Positions 36,417-44,952 of a DNA stretch of 64,000 nucleotides are shown piece after piece; position 1 is the first letter of the stretch, and each line of letters starts with the position of its first letter. The position numbers and the translations under genes are program-made. The DNA is taken from NCBI GenBank assembly GCA_902141825.1, contig CABFPG010000004.1:434001-498000 (forward strand), written 5' to 3'. The notes below the pieces were generated by a model. The model was not told where the DNA came from. It worked only from the letters and a program-made list of their open reading frames with translations, and did no database searches. Origin of the DNA: Thalassocella blandensis (GTDB lineage: Bacteria > Pseudomonadota > Gammaproteobacteria > Pseudomonadales > Cellvibrionaceae).

Positions 36417-36665
36417 GAATATACCTTTAGAAAAGATAGGCTTCTACAGTTTGAGAAAATTAACTCTCGATAGACTGCTTTGCCTGCCGCACCACCAGCG
36501 CACGGTTCAATTTACGATAACTTAAGCGCTTCGTTTTCTGGTGCGAAGACAGCAAAAGCCGATTTAACCCGGGAAAACCTCTATAAACAGCACGAAAAAG
36601 GTGGACCGGTTTAAGTGGGGCGCGAGGGTATCAAAAATTAACCAGGACAGCAAGGAGAAATTGGG

Positions 36666-36794
36666 ATGTTTGGCAATATGTACTTTGTGAGTCGCATTAC
36701 GGCCATTGCCGATGCAGTTGCCATGAAGACCTTTCAGCAAAAGCGGGTCTTTGTGCGTTTTTATGCGCGACCCGCCCTGTGGGTTTCAGCTTAA
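36666..36794 (+). CDS. Possible small protein, 42 residues
   Basis: An ATG at 36666 is preceded by AAGGAG (36652-36657) at an ideal 8-base spacing, and the frame runs 42 codons to TAA. The product is basic, begins MFGNMYFVSRITAIADAV and ends ARPALWVSA. I do not recognise it. Against it: its 3' half coincides with a hairpin that looks like the cysC terminator on the opposite strand. For it: the ribosome site is the best in this gap. It could be a real small protein, a leader peptide or chance. Confidence 0.3.
   Translation: MFGNMYFVSRITAIADAVAMKTFQQKRVFVRFYARPALWVSA
36739..36775 (-). terminator. Rho-independent terminator of cysC
   Basis: On the minus strand GCGGGTC (from 36775) pairs with GACCCGC (to 36743), with an inner GCG/CGC pair, followed by TTTT (36739-36742). 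It lies about 85 bp after the cysC stop. Confidence 0.6.
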
Positions 36795-36858
36795 AATTGA
36801 AGCGTTGTTTGCTTTACCAGCCTGCTTGGATAGATATTAGCTTTTAGGCTTTTAGATC

Positions 36859-37407
36859 TTACGCTTCAAGCTCTTTCAAATAGGTAAGAATTTTACTTAC
36901 AGACTGGTCTGGCGTTGTACCAGCACCACTGATTTCAATTTCTGGATTTGCCGGCACTTCAAACGGCGAATCGATTCCGGTGAATTCTTTGATCTGCCCT
37001 GCTCTGGCTTTTTGATATAAGCCTTTGGGGTCGCGTTGCTCACACTGCTCTAATGTGGTGTTTACGTAAATTTCAATAAACTGTTTGTCTTCCAGCATTT
37101 CACGAGCGATTTGGCGATCGTGTGCGAATGGACTGATGAAAGATACCACTACATTGGTACCGGTTTTGAGCAACAGTTTAACTACCTCTCGCAGGCGACG
37201 CTGGTTCTCGTGTCGGTCTTCTTCTGAGAAGCCAAGATCAGAACACAAACCCGTGCGCAGGATGTCGCCATCTAGCTGGATGCAGCGCCATTTACATTCT
37301 TTGTCCAGCACTTCCATTAGTGCGTTGGCTACTGTTGATTTTCCAGCTCCGCTTAAGCCAGTAAACCAGAATACGTAAGGGGTTGTCGGTTCTGATAAAT
37401 CATTCAT
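36859..37407 (-). CDS. cysC: Adenylylsulfate kinase
   Basis: Phosphorylates APS to PAPS in assimilatory sulfate activation. The 182-residue protein has the P-loop GLSGAGKST, LDGDILRTGLCSDLGFS, and SFISPFAHDR. It is normally found with cysDN or fused to cysN; here cysDN lie 5 kb away and this gene sits after lapB, before rpsA. Fully intact. Confidence 0.93.
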   Translation of the reverse strand: MNDLSEPTTPYVFWFTGLSGAGKSTVANALMEVLDKECKWRCIQLDGDILRTGLCSDLGFSEEDRHENQRRLREVVKLLLKTGTNVVVSFISPFAHDRQIAREMLEDKQFIEIYVNTTLEQCEQRDPKGLYQKARAGQIKEFTGIDSPFEVPANPEIEISGAGTTPDQSVSKILTYLKELEA

Positions 37408-37461
37408 GGTAATTTTCGCTCTTTAAATCAATGCTCGTATTAATTAAATACACAAATAAAA

Positions 37462-38721
37462 TTACATACGTGTGATGGTCGCCCAGTGCTTGCAACTCGG
37501 ACACAACCAATGCAACTGCTCGCCGACAAAACCGCAACTTCGGCATTTGTACTCTATGGGCCACTCTAGCAAACGTTGCAGTACACTCAGTAGATCTTCG
37601 TCACAATTACCTTTTGTAAGCAAAGCTTTTACCAACTGCTGCGTTGTACAACATTTTCTTACCGCCTGATTCGCAACTATGCCCTGGTTTTGATAAAAGG
37701 ATTCAACAAGCGGTAATGCATGTTGCAATTGCAATAAAGCAGGCTTCACACCCTCTTTGTGTTCTATCAATGTAAACAGTGCACTTAAGGTAAAAAAACT
37801 GGGGTGTGCGGCAAAGAGAAGCTCTAAATCAGCTCGTAAAGATGCGGAAGAACTATCATCAGCGCTATTTTGGACATTACTATCCGTACTAATATCAGTA
37901 CTACTATAGAAACGTTGCAAAGGCACTAACACCTCATCAATAAAATGAGGATTTTGCTGAACCACGCATTTTACGGAAGCAATTGCTGCAGTTATGTTCC
38001 CTTCCTGCATTTCCATGTCTGCTTGCATGAAACTGGCACGCACACAATTTGGGTCATAGCGTAATGCATTGCGAATCCATTTTAATCTCGCCATCGGGTC
38101 CTGATGATGATGCTCCGCTAATTCGCAACAAAATTGTGCTTGCATCACTCGCCAGCGGTCCGGATTTGGTGCAAATTTAGCTTCTGTTAATCGGTCTGCA
38201 ATATCGATGGCCTGCACCCATTCGTGCATATCACGATACACTTCCAGTAATCGCTCCAACGCTTCATGGCGCTGACGCAAATCCATAAGGTTCACGTCGA
38301 TTAATTCTTTTAATAAAATTTCTGCACGATCCAGCAGCCCTGAATGCAAATAATCTTTAGCCAGCTCCAGTTTTACGATGTGCTGCTCAGGACGAGAAAG
38401 CCGGGCTTTTTCCAGTAGATTTTCATGAATCTTAACGGCGCCTGCCAACTCCCCACGACGTCGTAACACTTTTCCCAATGCCAGATGCGTTTCTAATGTT
38501 TCCGCATTCACTTCCATGGCAGAAATAAAAGCATCAATAGCGTCATCAGTTTTATTGTCGAGAAGGTAATTTAGCCCCTGCAAATAGTGTTTCCGATTCC
38601 ACACCTGATCAGCTGGGTGCTTGCTATTCACTCCGATGTATTTATTGCGCTCGCGCCAGACCCCGACAGCAAAGCCAAGCACTACAGCGACAAACAATAA
38701 TAAAAAGATAACCATTTCCAT
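37462..38721 (-). CDS. lapB: LPS assembly protein B
   Basis: An inner-membrane-anchored regulator of LPS synthesis that controls LpxC proteolysis with FtsH. The 419-residue protein has an N-terminal membrane helix (residues 2-20, VIFLLLFVAVVLGFAVGV), then a series of TPR units. A C-terminal rubredoxin-like zinc knuckle has CRSC...CPSC near residues 394-412. It follows lapA after a gap that carries a 17-bp tandem repeat. The middle (about 285-300) contains a serine/asparagine-rich insert. ATG at 38721 has little Shine-Dalgarno sequence; the second ATG two codons on is an alternative. Confidence 0.9.
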   Translation of the reverse strand: MEMVIFLLLFVAVVLGFAVGVWRERNKYIGVNSKHPADQVWNRKHYLQGLNYLLDNKTDDAIDAFISAMEVNAETLETHLALGKVLRRRGELAGAVKIHENLLEKARLSRPEQHIVKLELAKDYLHSGLLDRAEILLKELIDVNLMDLRQRHEALERLLEVYRDMHEWVQAIDIADRLTEAKFAPNPDRWRVMQAQFCCELAEHHHQDPMARLKWIRNALRYDPNCVRASFMQADMEMQEGNITAAIASVKCVVQQNPHFIDEVLVPLQRFYSSTDISTDSNVQNSADDSSSASLRADLELLFAAHPSFFTLSALFTLIEHKEGVKPALLQLQHALPLVESFYQNQGIVANQAVRKCCTTQQLVKALLTKGNCDEDLLSVLQRLLEWPIEYKCRSCGFVGEQLHWLCPSCKHWATITRM

Positions 38722-38883
38722 GATGCGGGAGACTAAGGTTTAGATGTTACAAATACGTGAGAATACTTACAGAACGTTAAATGAAGAAACGAGCAGATTT
38801 CTCTCGCATTCACCACAGCGGATTACATTGCAGTATGTTGCTATGCTTTTTTAGAGTTACTGTACTTTTAATTTACGTCGGTG

Positions 38884-38984
38884 CCCAAGTTACTTCTAAA
38901 CATAAGTTGCTTCTAAGCATAAGTTGCTCTGATGCATAAGTTGCTCCGAAGCATAAGTTGCTCTGATGCATAAGCTACCCCGGT
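38884..38984. repeat. 17-bp imperfect tandem repeat between lapA and lapB
   Basis: Five to six units of the consensus GCATAAGTTGCTCTGAT: at 38900-38916, 38917-38933, 38934-38950, 38951-38967, 38968-38984, with a degraded one before. Two units are identical and the outer ones diverge. The array separates lapA and lapB, which are adjacent or overlapping in most relatives. Confidence 0.85.
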
Positions 38985-38991
38985 TGATAAT

Positions 38992-39348
38992 TTAGGCAGG
39001 CGCGACGGCTTTACTTTTGTCTGCGTGCTCAGCTTTGGGCGTTTGCGGTAACAGCTCTGCGCTGGCATCGGTCTGCTGAACACTTTTCAATTTTTTCACT
39101 TCTTTTTCTGCTTTGCGCGTTTTGCGTTTTTGCTGCCATACACTGACTTGCGCGGTGAAATAACCAAGAAAGCCGCCAAGCATCAGAATTCCGCATAACA
39201 CAATGCCAAGACGGATATCCGCAAGCTGCCACTCCAAGAAAAATTTTATGGTGACCGGTTCAGGGTTGTAGATGGCAATGCCAATCCCCAAAAGCATCAT
39301 CAACAAATACCATATGATTTGTATCATTCTTTTTGGCCACTTAAGCAT
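38992..39348 (-). CDS. lapA: LPS assembly protein A (LapA/YciS)
   Basis: A small inner-membrane protein (118 residues) with two membrane helices (about 8-28 and 44-68), including NPEPVTIKFFLEWQLADIRLG between them and GGFLGYF in the second. A basic coiled tail and a low-complexity Ala/Lys end follow. It acts with LapB in LPS homeostasis. AGGAGAG sits just before the ATG. Confidence 0.88.
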   Translation of the reverse strand: MLKWPKRMIQIIWYLLMMLLGIGIAIYNPEPVTIKFFLEWQLADIRLGIVLCGILMLGGFLGYFTAQVSVWQQKRKTRKAEKEVKKLKSVQQTDASAELLPQTPKAEHADKSKAVAPA

Positions 39349-39396
39349 AAACTCTCCTAAACACCTTTATTTTTTGCAGCGATCAAATTGACATTG

Positions 39397-40068
39397 TTAA
39401 GATTGCTTAGCCTTTTCCACCAGATTCATTACGTGGTCCAGCACCTGCTGGATCGACAACGCAGTGGAATCTAAAACGACCGCGTCTTCTGCCGGCTTTA
39501 ATGGCGCCGATGCGCGAGTGCTGTCTGCATGATCGCGCGCTTCAATATCTTTTAATATCAACGCGTAATCCGCTTTCTGCCCGGCTTCTTCCAATTGTTT
39601 TACTCGGCGCTTTGCACGCTCTTGCGCACTTGCCGTTAAAAATATTTTCACCTCGGCTTGCGGAAATACAACGGTTCCCATATCACGACCGTCCGCCACT
39701 AAACCCGGCGGCTGACTGAAGTCCCTTTGACGCTGCAACAGCGCTGCACGTACAGCTGGATAGGCCGCAATTTTCGATGCTGTCATTCCCACTTGTTCTT
39801 CACGAATTTTTTTTGAAGCATCGGCGCCATCCAGGATTGCTAGTACTTTGTCTTCACTGACTTCAAATTTGATGTTTAGTGCCTCAGCGACAGTTTTCAC
39901 GGCCGCCTCATCGTCAACATCCACCTGTTGATTTAAACAGGCTAAAGCGGTTAAGCGGTATATAGCGCCGCTGTCTAACAAGGCAAATCCCGTCTGCTGC
40001 GCCACTAGTTTACAAATGGTTCCTTTACCGGCGCCGCTTGGCCCATCAATGGTGATTACAGTTGTCAT
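39397..40068 (-). CDS. cmk: Cytidylate kinase
   Basis: Phosphorylates CMP and dCMP. It has the P-loop IDGPSGAGKGT, LDSGAIYRL, and the DGRDMGTVVFP motif. ATG 40068 gives the standard N-terminus (MTTVITIDGPSG); upstream in-frame codons are TTG. It starts 20 bp after the pyrF stop, so pyrF-cmk are cotranscribed. Its usual partner rpsA is not adjacent. Confidence 0.94.
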   Translation of the reverse strand: MTTVITIDGPSGAGKGTICKLVAQQTGFALLDSGAIYRLTALACLNQQVDVDDEAAVKTVAEALNIKFEVSEDKVLAILDGADASKKIREEQVGMTASKIAAYPAVRAALLQRQRDFSQPPGLVADGRDMGTVVFPQAEVKIFLTASAQERAKRRVKQLEEAGQKADYALILKDIEARDHADSTRASAPLKPAEDAVVLDSTALSIQQVLDHVMNLVEKAKQS

Positions 40069-40087
40069 TAGAGTACTCAATGTCAAA

Positions 40088-40801
40088 TTAATTCAGGGAG
40101 CTGATCGATTGGTATATGGTTTGCAATGCGGTTAAAGGGTTTTCCGCTTTGGTAATAGGCCGCCCGATAACCAGATAATCACTGCCGTTTTGCAGTGCCG
40201 TTTCGGGGGTCATAATTCTTCGCTGATCATCTTGCGATGCATCTGCTGGTCGAATACCTGGCGTTACACACAGGAATTGGGGTCCGCACAACTGCTTAAT
40301 TGTTGAGGCTTCCTGGGCTGAGCACACCACGCCATCCAAGCCGCTCTCGCGGGTTAATTTTGCCAGGCGCTCGACTTGAGCCGAGGGCGTCTGGTCGATA
40401 CCTATGGCCTGTAATTCGCTCTGTTCCATGCTGGTTAACACAGTCACCGCGATCAGTTTGGGCGCACTTTTGTTGTTTGCTAAGGCTTCTCTGGCAGCCT
40501 CCATCATGCGCGGTCCACCGCTCGCATGCACGTTCACCATCCAAACACCAAGTGATGCCGCGGCTGCAACGGCCTTGTTCACTGTATTCGGGATATCATG
40601 AAATTTCAGGTCCAGGAAAATCTCAAACCCTTTGCTTTGTAAATTTTCCACCAAGCCTGGGCCAAACAGGGTAAACATTTCTTTGCCGATTTTTAATCGG
40701 CATTTCTGACTGTCTAACTGGTCGACCAGTCGTAAACACGCGTCTTTCTGATCAAAATCCAAAGCGACGATAATTTTGGGGTCGGTATTCTGAGAACTCA
40801 C
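40088..40801 (-). CDS. pyrF: Orotidine 5'-phosphate decarboxylase
   Basis: Last step of UMP synthesis. The 237-residue TIM barrel has the catalytic [12 protein letters not shown] motif (Asp-Lys-His-Asp) and TPGIRP near the C-terminus. In many gammaproteobacteria pyrF follows lapB; here it precedes cmk, part of a rearranged block. Confidence 0.95.
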   Translation of the reverse strand: MSSQNTDPKIIVALDFDQKDACLRLVDQLDSQKCRLKIGKEMFTLFGPGLVENLQSKGFEIFLDLKFHDIPNTVNKAVAAAASLGVWMVNVHASGGPRMMEAAREALANNKSAPKLIAVTVLTSMEQSELQAIGIDQTPSAQVERLAKLTRESGLDGVVCSAQEASTIKQLCGPQFLCVTPGIRPADASQDDQRRIMTPETALQNGSDYLVIGRPITKAENPLTALQTIYQSISSLN

Positions 40802-40842
40802 AAGTCTACCTGTTGTTGATTTGTCGAAATTACCAACATTTT

Positions 40843-40878
40843 ACACAAAAAAGCCCGAGCATGGCCCGGGCTTTGTGT
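40843..40878 (-). terminator. Rho-independent terminator of comEA
   Basis: On the minus strand AGCCCG and CGGGCT form the GC stem (40852-40872), followed by TTTTTTGTG. Flanking ACACAAA/TTTGTGT extends the pairing. It separates comEA from pyrF. Confidence 0.8.
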
Positions 40879-40906
40879 AAATATTTTTAATTTGACGACA
40901 CGCGGT

Positions 40907-41236
40907 TTACAGCGTTAACCGGCCTTTGTTGGCTTCTACCGTTTTGTCGCTGATGCCTTTTACTTCGGACAGTTGCTCTAGTGAGGTAAATTCGCCAACG
41001 GTGCTGCGATAATCAACGATTGCCTGTGCTTTTTTCTCGCCGATGCCTTTTAAGCTGGCCAATTCTTCTGCGCTTGCTGCGTTGATACTCACTTGGCTGG
41101 ACGCCTGCACTTCCGTGTTCGCTTTTGTTTCCACTGTGGATTCAGTTTCTGCCATTACGGCAGTACTTAGGCCCAAAGCAAGGGAAACAAACAGCGTTAA
41201 TAAGAATTTTGAGGGGGCAAAGATATTAGATTTCAT
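40907..41236 (-). CDS. comEA: ComEA-like helix-hairpin-helix DNA-binding protein
   Basis: A 109-residue periplasmic protein with a signal peptide (1 to about 29, ending VMA), an acidic/Thr linker and a double helix-hairpin-helix domain (INAASAEELASLKGIGEKKAQAIVDYR, broken here only for description). It fits the DNA receptor that pulls transforming DNA through the outer membrane. With LigE in the same window it hints at natural transformation, though HhH proteins of this size also occur in non-competent bacteria. Confidence 0.82.
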   Translation of the reverse strand: MKSNIFAPSKFLLTLFVSLALGLSTAVMAETESTVETKANTEVQASSQVSINAASAEELASLKGIGEKKAQAIVDYRSTVGEFTSLEQLSEVKGISDKTVEANKGRLTL

Positions 41237-41486
41237 GACTTTATTCCTTTAATAAATTGATGTGTGTTACTTCCTTGGGCGCAAAATAAAAAATATTGTT
41301 GCGAAATGAAGCTTGTGTACATCCCGCGCACATGCTCATTTTTTACTACTGCTTAGTCGCCACTGCAAAAGCAAGCACAGAATACCTCTAAAGTTCTGCG
41401 CGCCACAGTCGCGAATTTCTCAAATCTTTGTGCGATAAGTCTCACACAGCGGCATTTTTAGACCAATATGATTAATTGAAATACAA

Positions 41487-42053
41487 TTAGAAGCGATAAT
41501 CGGCAGCAATAGTAAAGGCTTTGAATGTATCCACCTCAAGATCAGCCAGCACTTTGTACTCGATATTCAGGTTCATTTTTTCGTCTAGCCACAATCCAAA
41601 ACCAAGTCCATATGAAAAGCCCGATTCTGACGACTCGATATTATTGTTGTCTTCAAGTTTATACGTGGTTTCCAGTGCACTTTGCCCCAGAAGCAGATAC
41701 AGCTTGGCGATTTCATTAGCCCATTCTGCACGGTAGTACACTGAATAAAACATGTCGATTCCAGCTTCAGCAACATCTGAGTCACTTGGCGTTTCGAGGT
41801 CTTCATAAGCAATAGTTTCATCACCAATACTGGCCCCACCACGAACTTCTATACCTAAAAAGGGGTGGTATTTGTAGCCCAGGTTTACGTGAATGGTTTT
41901 GAAGGTTACGCCATTGCCATAGAAATCCTTGGCACCGACGTTTACCAGATCAATTCCCGCGCCTGCGTAGACGCCTTTGTCTTTATCGGCAAAACACGCG
42001 CTGCTGGCGGTGATTAAGAAAAGAGAACACAAGAGTTTACAATGGCCTTTCAT
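41487..42053 (-). CDS. Outer-membrane beta-barrel protein (OmpA-like, small)
   Basis: About 188 residues from ATG 42053: a signal peptide (1-21, ending CFA), then alternating beta-strand segments with Gly/aromatic patterns (GVYAGAGIDLVNVG, NLGYKYHPFLGIEVRGG) and a C-terminal ADYRF ending in phenylalanine, the outer-membrane insertion signal. It is likely an 8-stranded OMP_b-brl barrel of unknown role. The longer frame adds 14 residues without signal character. Confidence 0.75.
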   Translation of the reverse strand: MKGHCKLLCSLFLITASSACFADKDKGVYAGAGIDLVNVGAKDFYGNGVTFKTIHVNLGYKYHPFLGIEVRGGASIGDETIAYEDLETPSDSDVAEAGIDMFYSVYYRAEWANEIAKLYLLLGQSALETTYKLEDNNNIESSESGFSYGLGFGLWLDEKMNLNIEYKVLADLEVDTFKAFTIAADYRF

Positions 42054-42210
42054 GATTATTCGCCCGTTATTTTTTAACAATCCTAGCAGGTTCAACGCTT
42101 TTGTGCTTTTTTGAGAGAGGGGAAACTTCGTTTCTCTTTATCATTTGCACTTATTTAATTGAAATATAGATAACTTAATATTTCACTACGGATAATTTAA
42201 CTACAGGCAG

Positions 42211-42295
42211 GCTATTGTTTGGAAGAGGCTATTAATTGGTACGAACTATTGTTTGGTAGAAGCTATTGTTTAGTACGAACTATTGACCGAAAGGA
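42211..42295. repeat. 17-bp imperfect tandem repeat downstream of cysN
   Basis: Four to five units of GCTATTGTTTGGTAGAA type at 42211-42227, 42228-42244, 42245-42261, 42262-42278 and a degraded 42279-42295. The unit length is the same as in the lapA-lapB array, but the sequence is unrelated. Confidence 0.8.
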
Positions 42296-42322
42296 ACAAA
42301 TAAAACAGAAATGGCTTTGTTC

Positions 42323-42350
42323 ATATATTCCCGCTTACGCGGGAATATAT
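42323..42350. terminator. Perfect 12-bp palindromic hairpin downstream of cysN
   Basis: ATATATTCCCGC (42323-42334), loop TTAC, GCGGGAATATAT (42339-42350). There is no U-run, so it is either a weak terminator or an interspersed palindromic repeat of the CCCGC-TTAC-GCGGG kind. Confidence 0.5.
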
Positions 42351-42408
42351 CAGGATATGGAACGAGGATGAGTCTGGAATTATTTCCTACTCATGCCCCG
42401 ATCACATC

Positions 42409-43836
42409 TTATTTTTTGATTAAAGCAGACAGGTCTTTGCTTTCCCAGTGAGGGAAATGTTTGCGAATCAACGCGTTTAATTCGAGTTCAAACGCGGAAA
42501 AATCCGTATTTGTATCCACTTCCGTTGCCGTTAACGCGGTGGTTACCATGCCCGCACCCACGGTGATATTGCTCAAGCGATCAATAACGATAAAAGAGCC
42601 AGTGGCGCGGTTTTGCTGGTAGGCATCTGCCACAACAGACTGTTCCAGTTCTAAATCCACAACGGCAATGTCGTTCAATTCCAGGCTATCACCTGCGCTT
42701 TCGGCAAAGGTATTCACGTCAATTTTGTGCGAAACGCGCTGTACGCTTCCCGGAGTGACTTTGGACGCGAATTTGAACCAGTATTGCTTACCCGGCGTTA
42801 AGGCTTCTTCGGACATCCACACCATATGCGTTTGGAAGCGGTTGGACAATTCTACTTTTGCATCTTGATGAACAATGACATCGCCACGACTAATGTCTAT
42901 TTCGTCTTCCAGAGTTAGCGTCACTGCCTGATCGACAAAAGCTTCTGTCAGATCACCATCGTAAGTCACAATGGACTTTACTTTGCTGCTTTTACCGGAA
43001 GGCAGCACTTTAATTTGATCACCCTGCTTCACAACACCGGATGCAACCGTGCCACAAAACCCACGGAAATTGAGGTTCGGACGATTCACATACTGCACGG
43101 GGAAACGAAAATCCGTGATGTTTTTATCACCCGCAATTTCCACGTGCTCTAAAATTTCCATTAAAGACTGACCTTGATACCAAGGCGTATTTTCACTTTT
43201 GTTCACGACGTTGTCGCCATCCAGCGCAGACATTGGAACAAAGTAGATGTCATTCACCGCATTCAGAGATTGGATCATTTCTTCATAATCGGCTTTGATC
43301 TTATTGAAAGTCTCTTCGCTATAATCCACCAGATCCATTTTATTGATCGCCACCACAAGGTGCTTGATTCCCAACAATGACGCAATAAACGAGTGACGTC
43401 GTGTTTGTGTTTGCACTCCATAGCGAGCGTCAATCAAAATTACAGCCAGATCACAGGTGGAAGCACCGGTCGCCATGTTTCGAGTGTACTGCTCGTGCCC
43501 CGGGGTGTCGGCAATAATAAATTTACGTTTTGCCGTGGAAAAGTAGCGGTAGGCAACATCAATGGTAATGCCCTGCTCGCGCTCAGCTTGCAAACCATCT
43601 ACAAGTAAGGCCAGGTCCACTTTTGCACCTGTAGTACCGTGCTTGGTCGTGTCGGATTTAATTGCTTCCAATTGATCTTCATAAATCATTTTGGAGTCAT
43701 GCAGTAAACGACCGATTAATGTTGATTTACCATCATCCACACTGCCGCAAGTTAAAAAGCGCAGCAACTCTTTACGCTCATGCTGCGCGAGATATTCATT
43801 GATATCGGATTCAATTAATTCGGACTGATGGCTCAT
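42409..43836 (-). CDS. cysN: Sulfate adenylyltransferase subunit 1 (GTPase)
   Basis: The GTP-driven regulatory subunit of ATP sulfurylase. The 475-residue EF-Tu-like GTPase has [26 protein letters not shown] and NKMDLVD, followed by beta-barrel domains. It has no C-terminal APS kinase extension, which agrees with a separate cysC. It follows cysD by 87 bp. Confidence 0.95.
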   Translation of the reverse strand: MSHQSELIESDINEYLAQHERKELLRFLTCGSVDDGKSTLIGRLLHDSKMIYEDQLEAIKSDTTKHGTTGAKVDLALLVDGLQAEREQGITIDVAYRYFSTAKRKFIIADTPGHEQYTRNMATGASTCDLAVILIDARYGVQTQTRRHSFIASLLGIKHLVVAINKMDLVDYSEETFNKIKADYEEMIQSLNAVNDIYFVPMSALDGDNVVNKSENTPWYQGQSLMEILEHVEIAGDKNITDFRFPVQYVNRPNLNFRGFCGTVASGVVKQGDQIKVLPSGKSSKVKSIVTYDGDLTEAFVDQAVTLTLEDEIDISRGDVIVHQDAKVELSNRFQTHMVWMSEEALTPGKQYWFKFASKVTPGSVQRVSHKIDVNTFAESAGDSLELNDIAVVDLELEQSVVADAYQQNRATGSFIVIDRLSNITVGAGMVTTALTATEVDTNTDFSAFELELNALIRKHFPHWESKDLSALIKK

Positions 43837-43923
43837 GACAAATGATTTCCCAAAATTCTTGTATAAATGTCTTTAGTTCTTTTTTCCGACGGGCGGAATG
43901 TTGCTTGCGCAAGAATAAGCGAT

Positions 43924-44835
43924 TTAGAAATACCCTTCCTGCTTTTTCTTCTCCATTGAACCGGCGCTATCATGGTCAATGACGCGGCCTTGGCGTTCGG
44001 AGGTTTTGGTCAGCAGCATTTCCTGAATAATTTCTGGCAAAGTGGTTGCGGTGGATTCCACTGCACCTGTTAACGGGTAACAGCCCAGCGTTCTGAAGCG
44101 CACCATTTTTTCTTCTACAACATCACCGTCTTCAATAGGCATGCGCTCATCATCGACCATGATTAACACACCATCTTTATTCACGACTGGACGTTTTGCA
44201 GCAAAATACAACGGTACAATGGGTATGCTTTCCAGGTGAATGTATTGCCAGATATCCAACTCGGTCCAGTTCGACAGCGGGAATACACGGATGCTTTCAC
44301 CTTTGTTCACTTTGCCGTTATAGATATTCCATAATTCCGGGCGTTGATTTTTTGGGTCCCAGCGATGGTTTTTATCACGGAATGAATACACGCGCTCTTT
44401 TGCACGTGATTTTTCTTCATCGCGACGCGCGCCACCGAAAGCCGCATCAAAGCCATATTTGTTTAATGCCTGCTTCAAAGCTTGCGTTTTCATGATGTCG
44501 GTATGCTTTGCACTTCCGTGCACAAATGGGCTGATGCCCATATCAATACCTTCCTGGTTCTTGTGCACGATCAAATCGAAACCGTGCTCTTTGGCCATGT
44601 TGTCCCGGAATTTAATCATTTCTTTAAATTTCCAGGTGGTATCAACATGCATTAATGGAAATGGCAGTTTGCCGGGAGCAAATGCTTTTAACGCAAGATG
44701 CAGCATTACGGCAGAGTCTTTACCGATGGAATACAACATTACGGGGTTATCAAATTCAGCAGCCACTTCGCGAATAATGTGGATACTTTCGGCTTCCAAC
44801 TGCTTTAAATGGGTCATGTTGTATTGTGCTGTCAT
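43924..44835 (-). CDS. cysD: Sulfate adenylyltransferase subunit 2
   Basis: The catalytic subunit of ATP sulfurylase, making APS from sulfate and ATP. It is a PP-loop protein with the [18 protein letters not shown] motif and a C-terminal GRVIDHD and KKKQEGYF ending. ATG 44835 is preferred; upstream TTG at 44844 adds three residues. cysD-cysN form an operon here without cysH, cysG or cysC. Confidence 0.95.
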   Translation of the reverse strand: MTAQYNMTHLKQLEAESIHIIREVAAEFDNPVMLYSIGKDSAVMLHLALKAFAPGKLPFPLMHVDTTWKFKEMIKFRDNMAKEHGFDLIVHKNQEGIDMGISPFVHGSAKHTDIMKTQALKQALNKYGFDAAFGGARRDEEKSRAKERVYSFRDKNHRWDPKNQRPELWNIYNGKVNKGESIRVFPLSNWTELDIWQYIHLESIPIVPLYFAAKRPVVNKDGVLIMVDDERMPIEDGDVVEEKMVRFRTLGCYPLTGAVESTATTLPEIIQEMLLTKTSERQGRVIDHDSAGSMEKKKQEGYF

Positions 44836-44952
44836 TGCTTGCAACTACCTAAATCTTTTCAAGAAGTATTCAAAGTAAACGAATAAACATAGAGTAGAAA
44901 TATGTAATCCGTGTTAAATGCGCCGCGAGTATAGCGACTTTGCTCATTAAAC

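Larger units (their letters stand above)
36417..36858. other. Gap between cysC and rpsA
   Basis: It holds the probable cysC terminator (36739-36775) and must contain the rpsA promoter on the minus strand. On the plus strand there is a 42-codon open frame with a good ribosome site (36666-36794). A modest cluster of GGA motifs occurs at 36601-36670. Confidence 0.5.
42054..42408. other. Intergenic gap between cysN and the barrel protein
   Basis: It contains a 17-bp tandem repeat (42211-42295) and a perfect palindrome (42323-42350). No gene or recognised promoter is visible. Confidence 0.5.

Noticed and set aside
36739-36775. Hairpin as part of a structured RNA on the plus strand
   Set aside because: The T-run follows it only on the minus strand, just after cysC, so a cysC terminator is the simpler reading.
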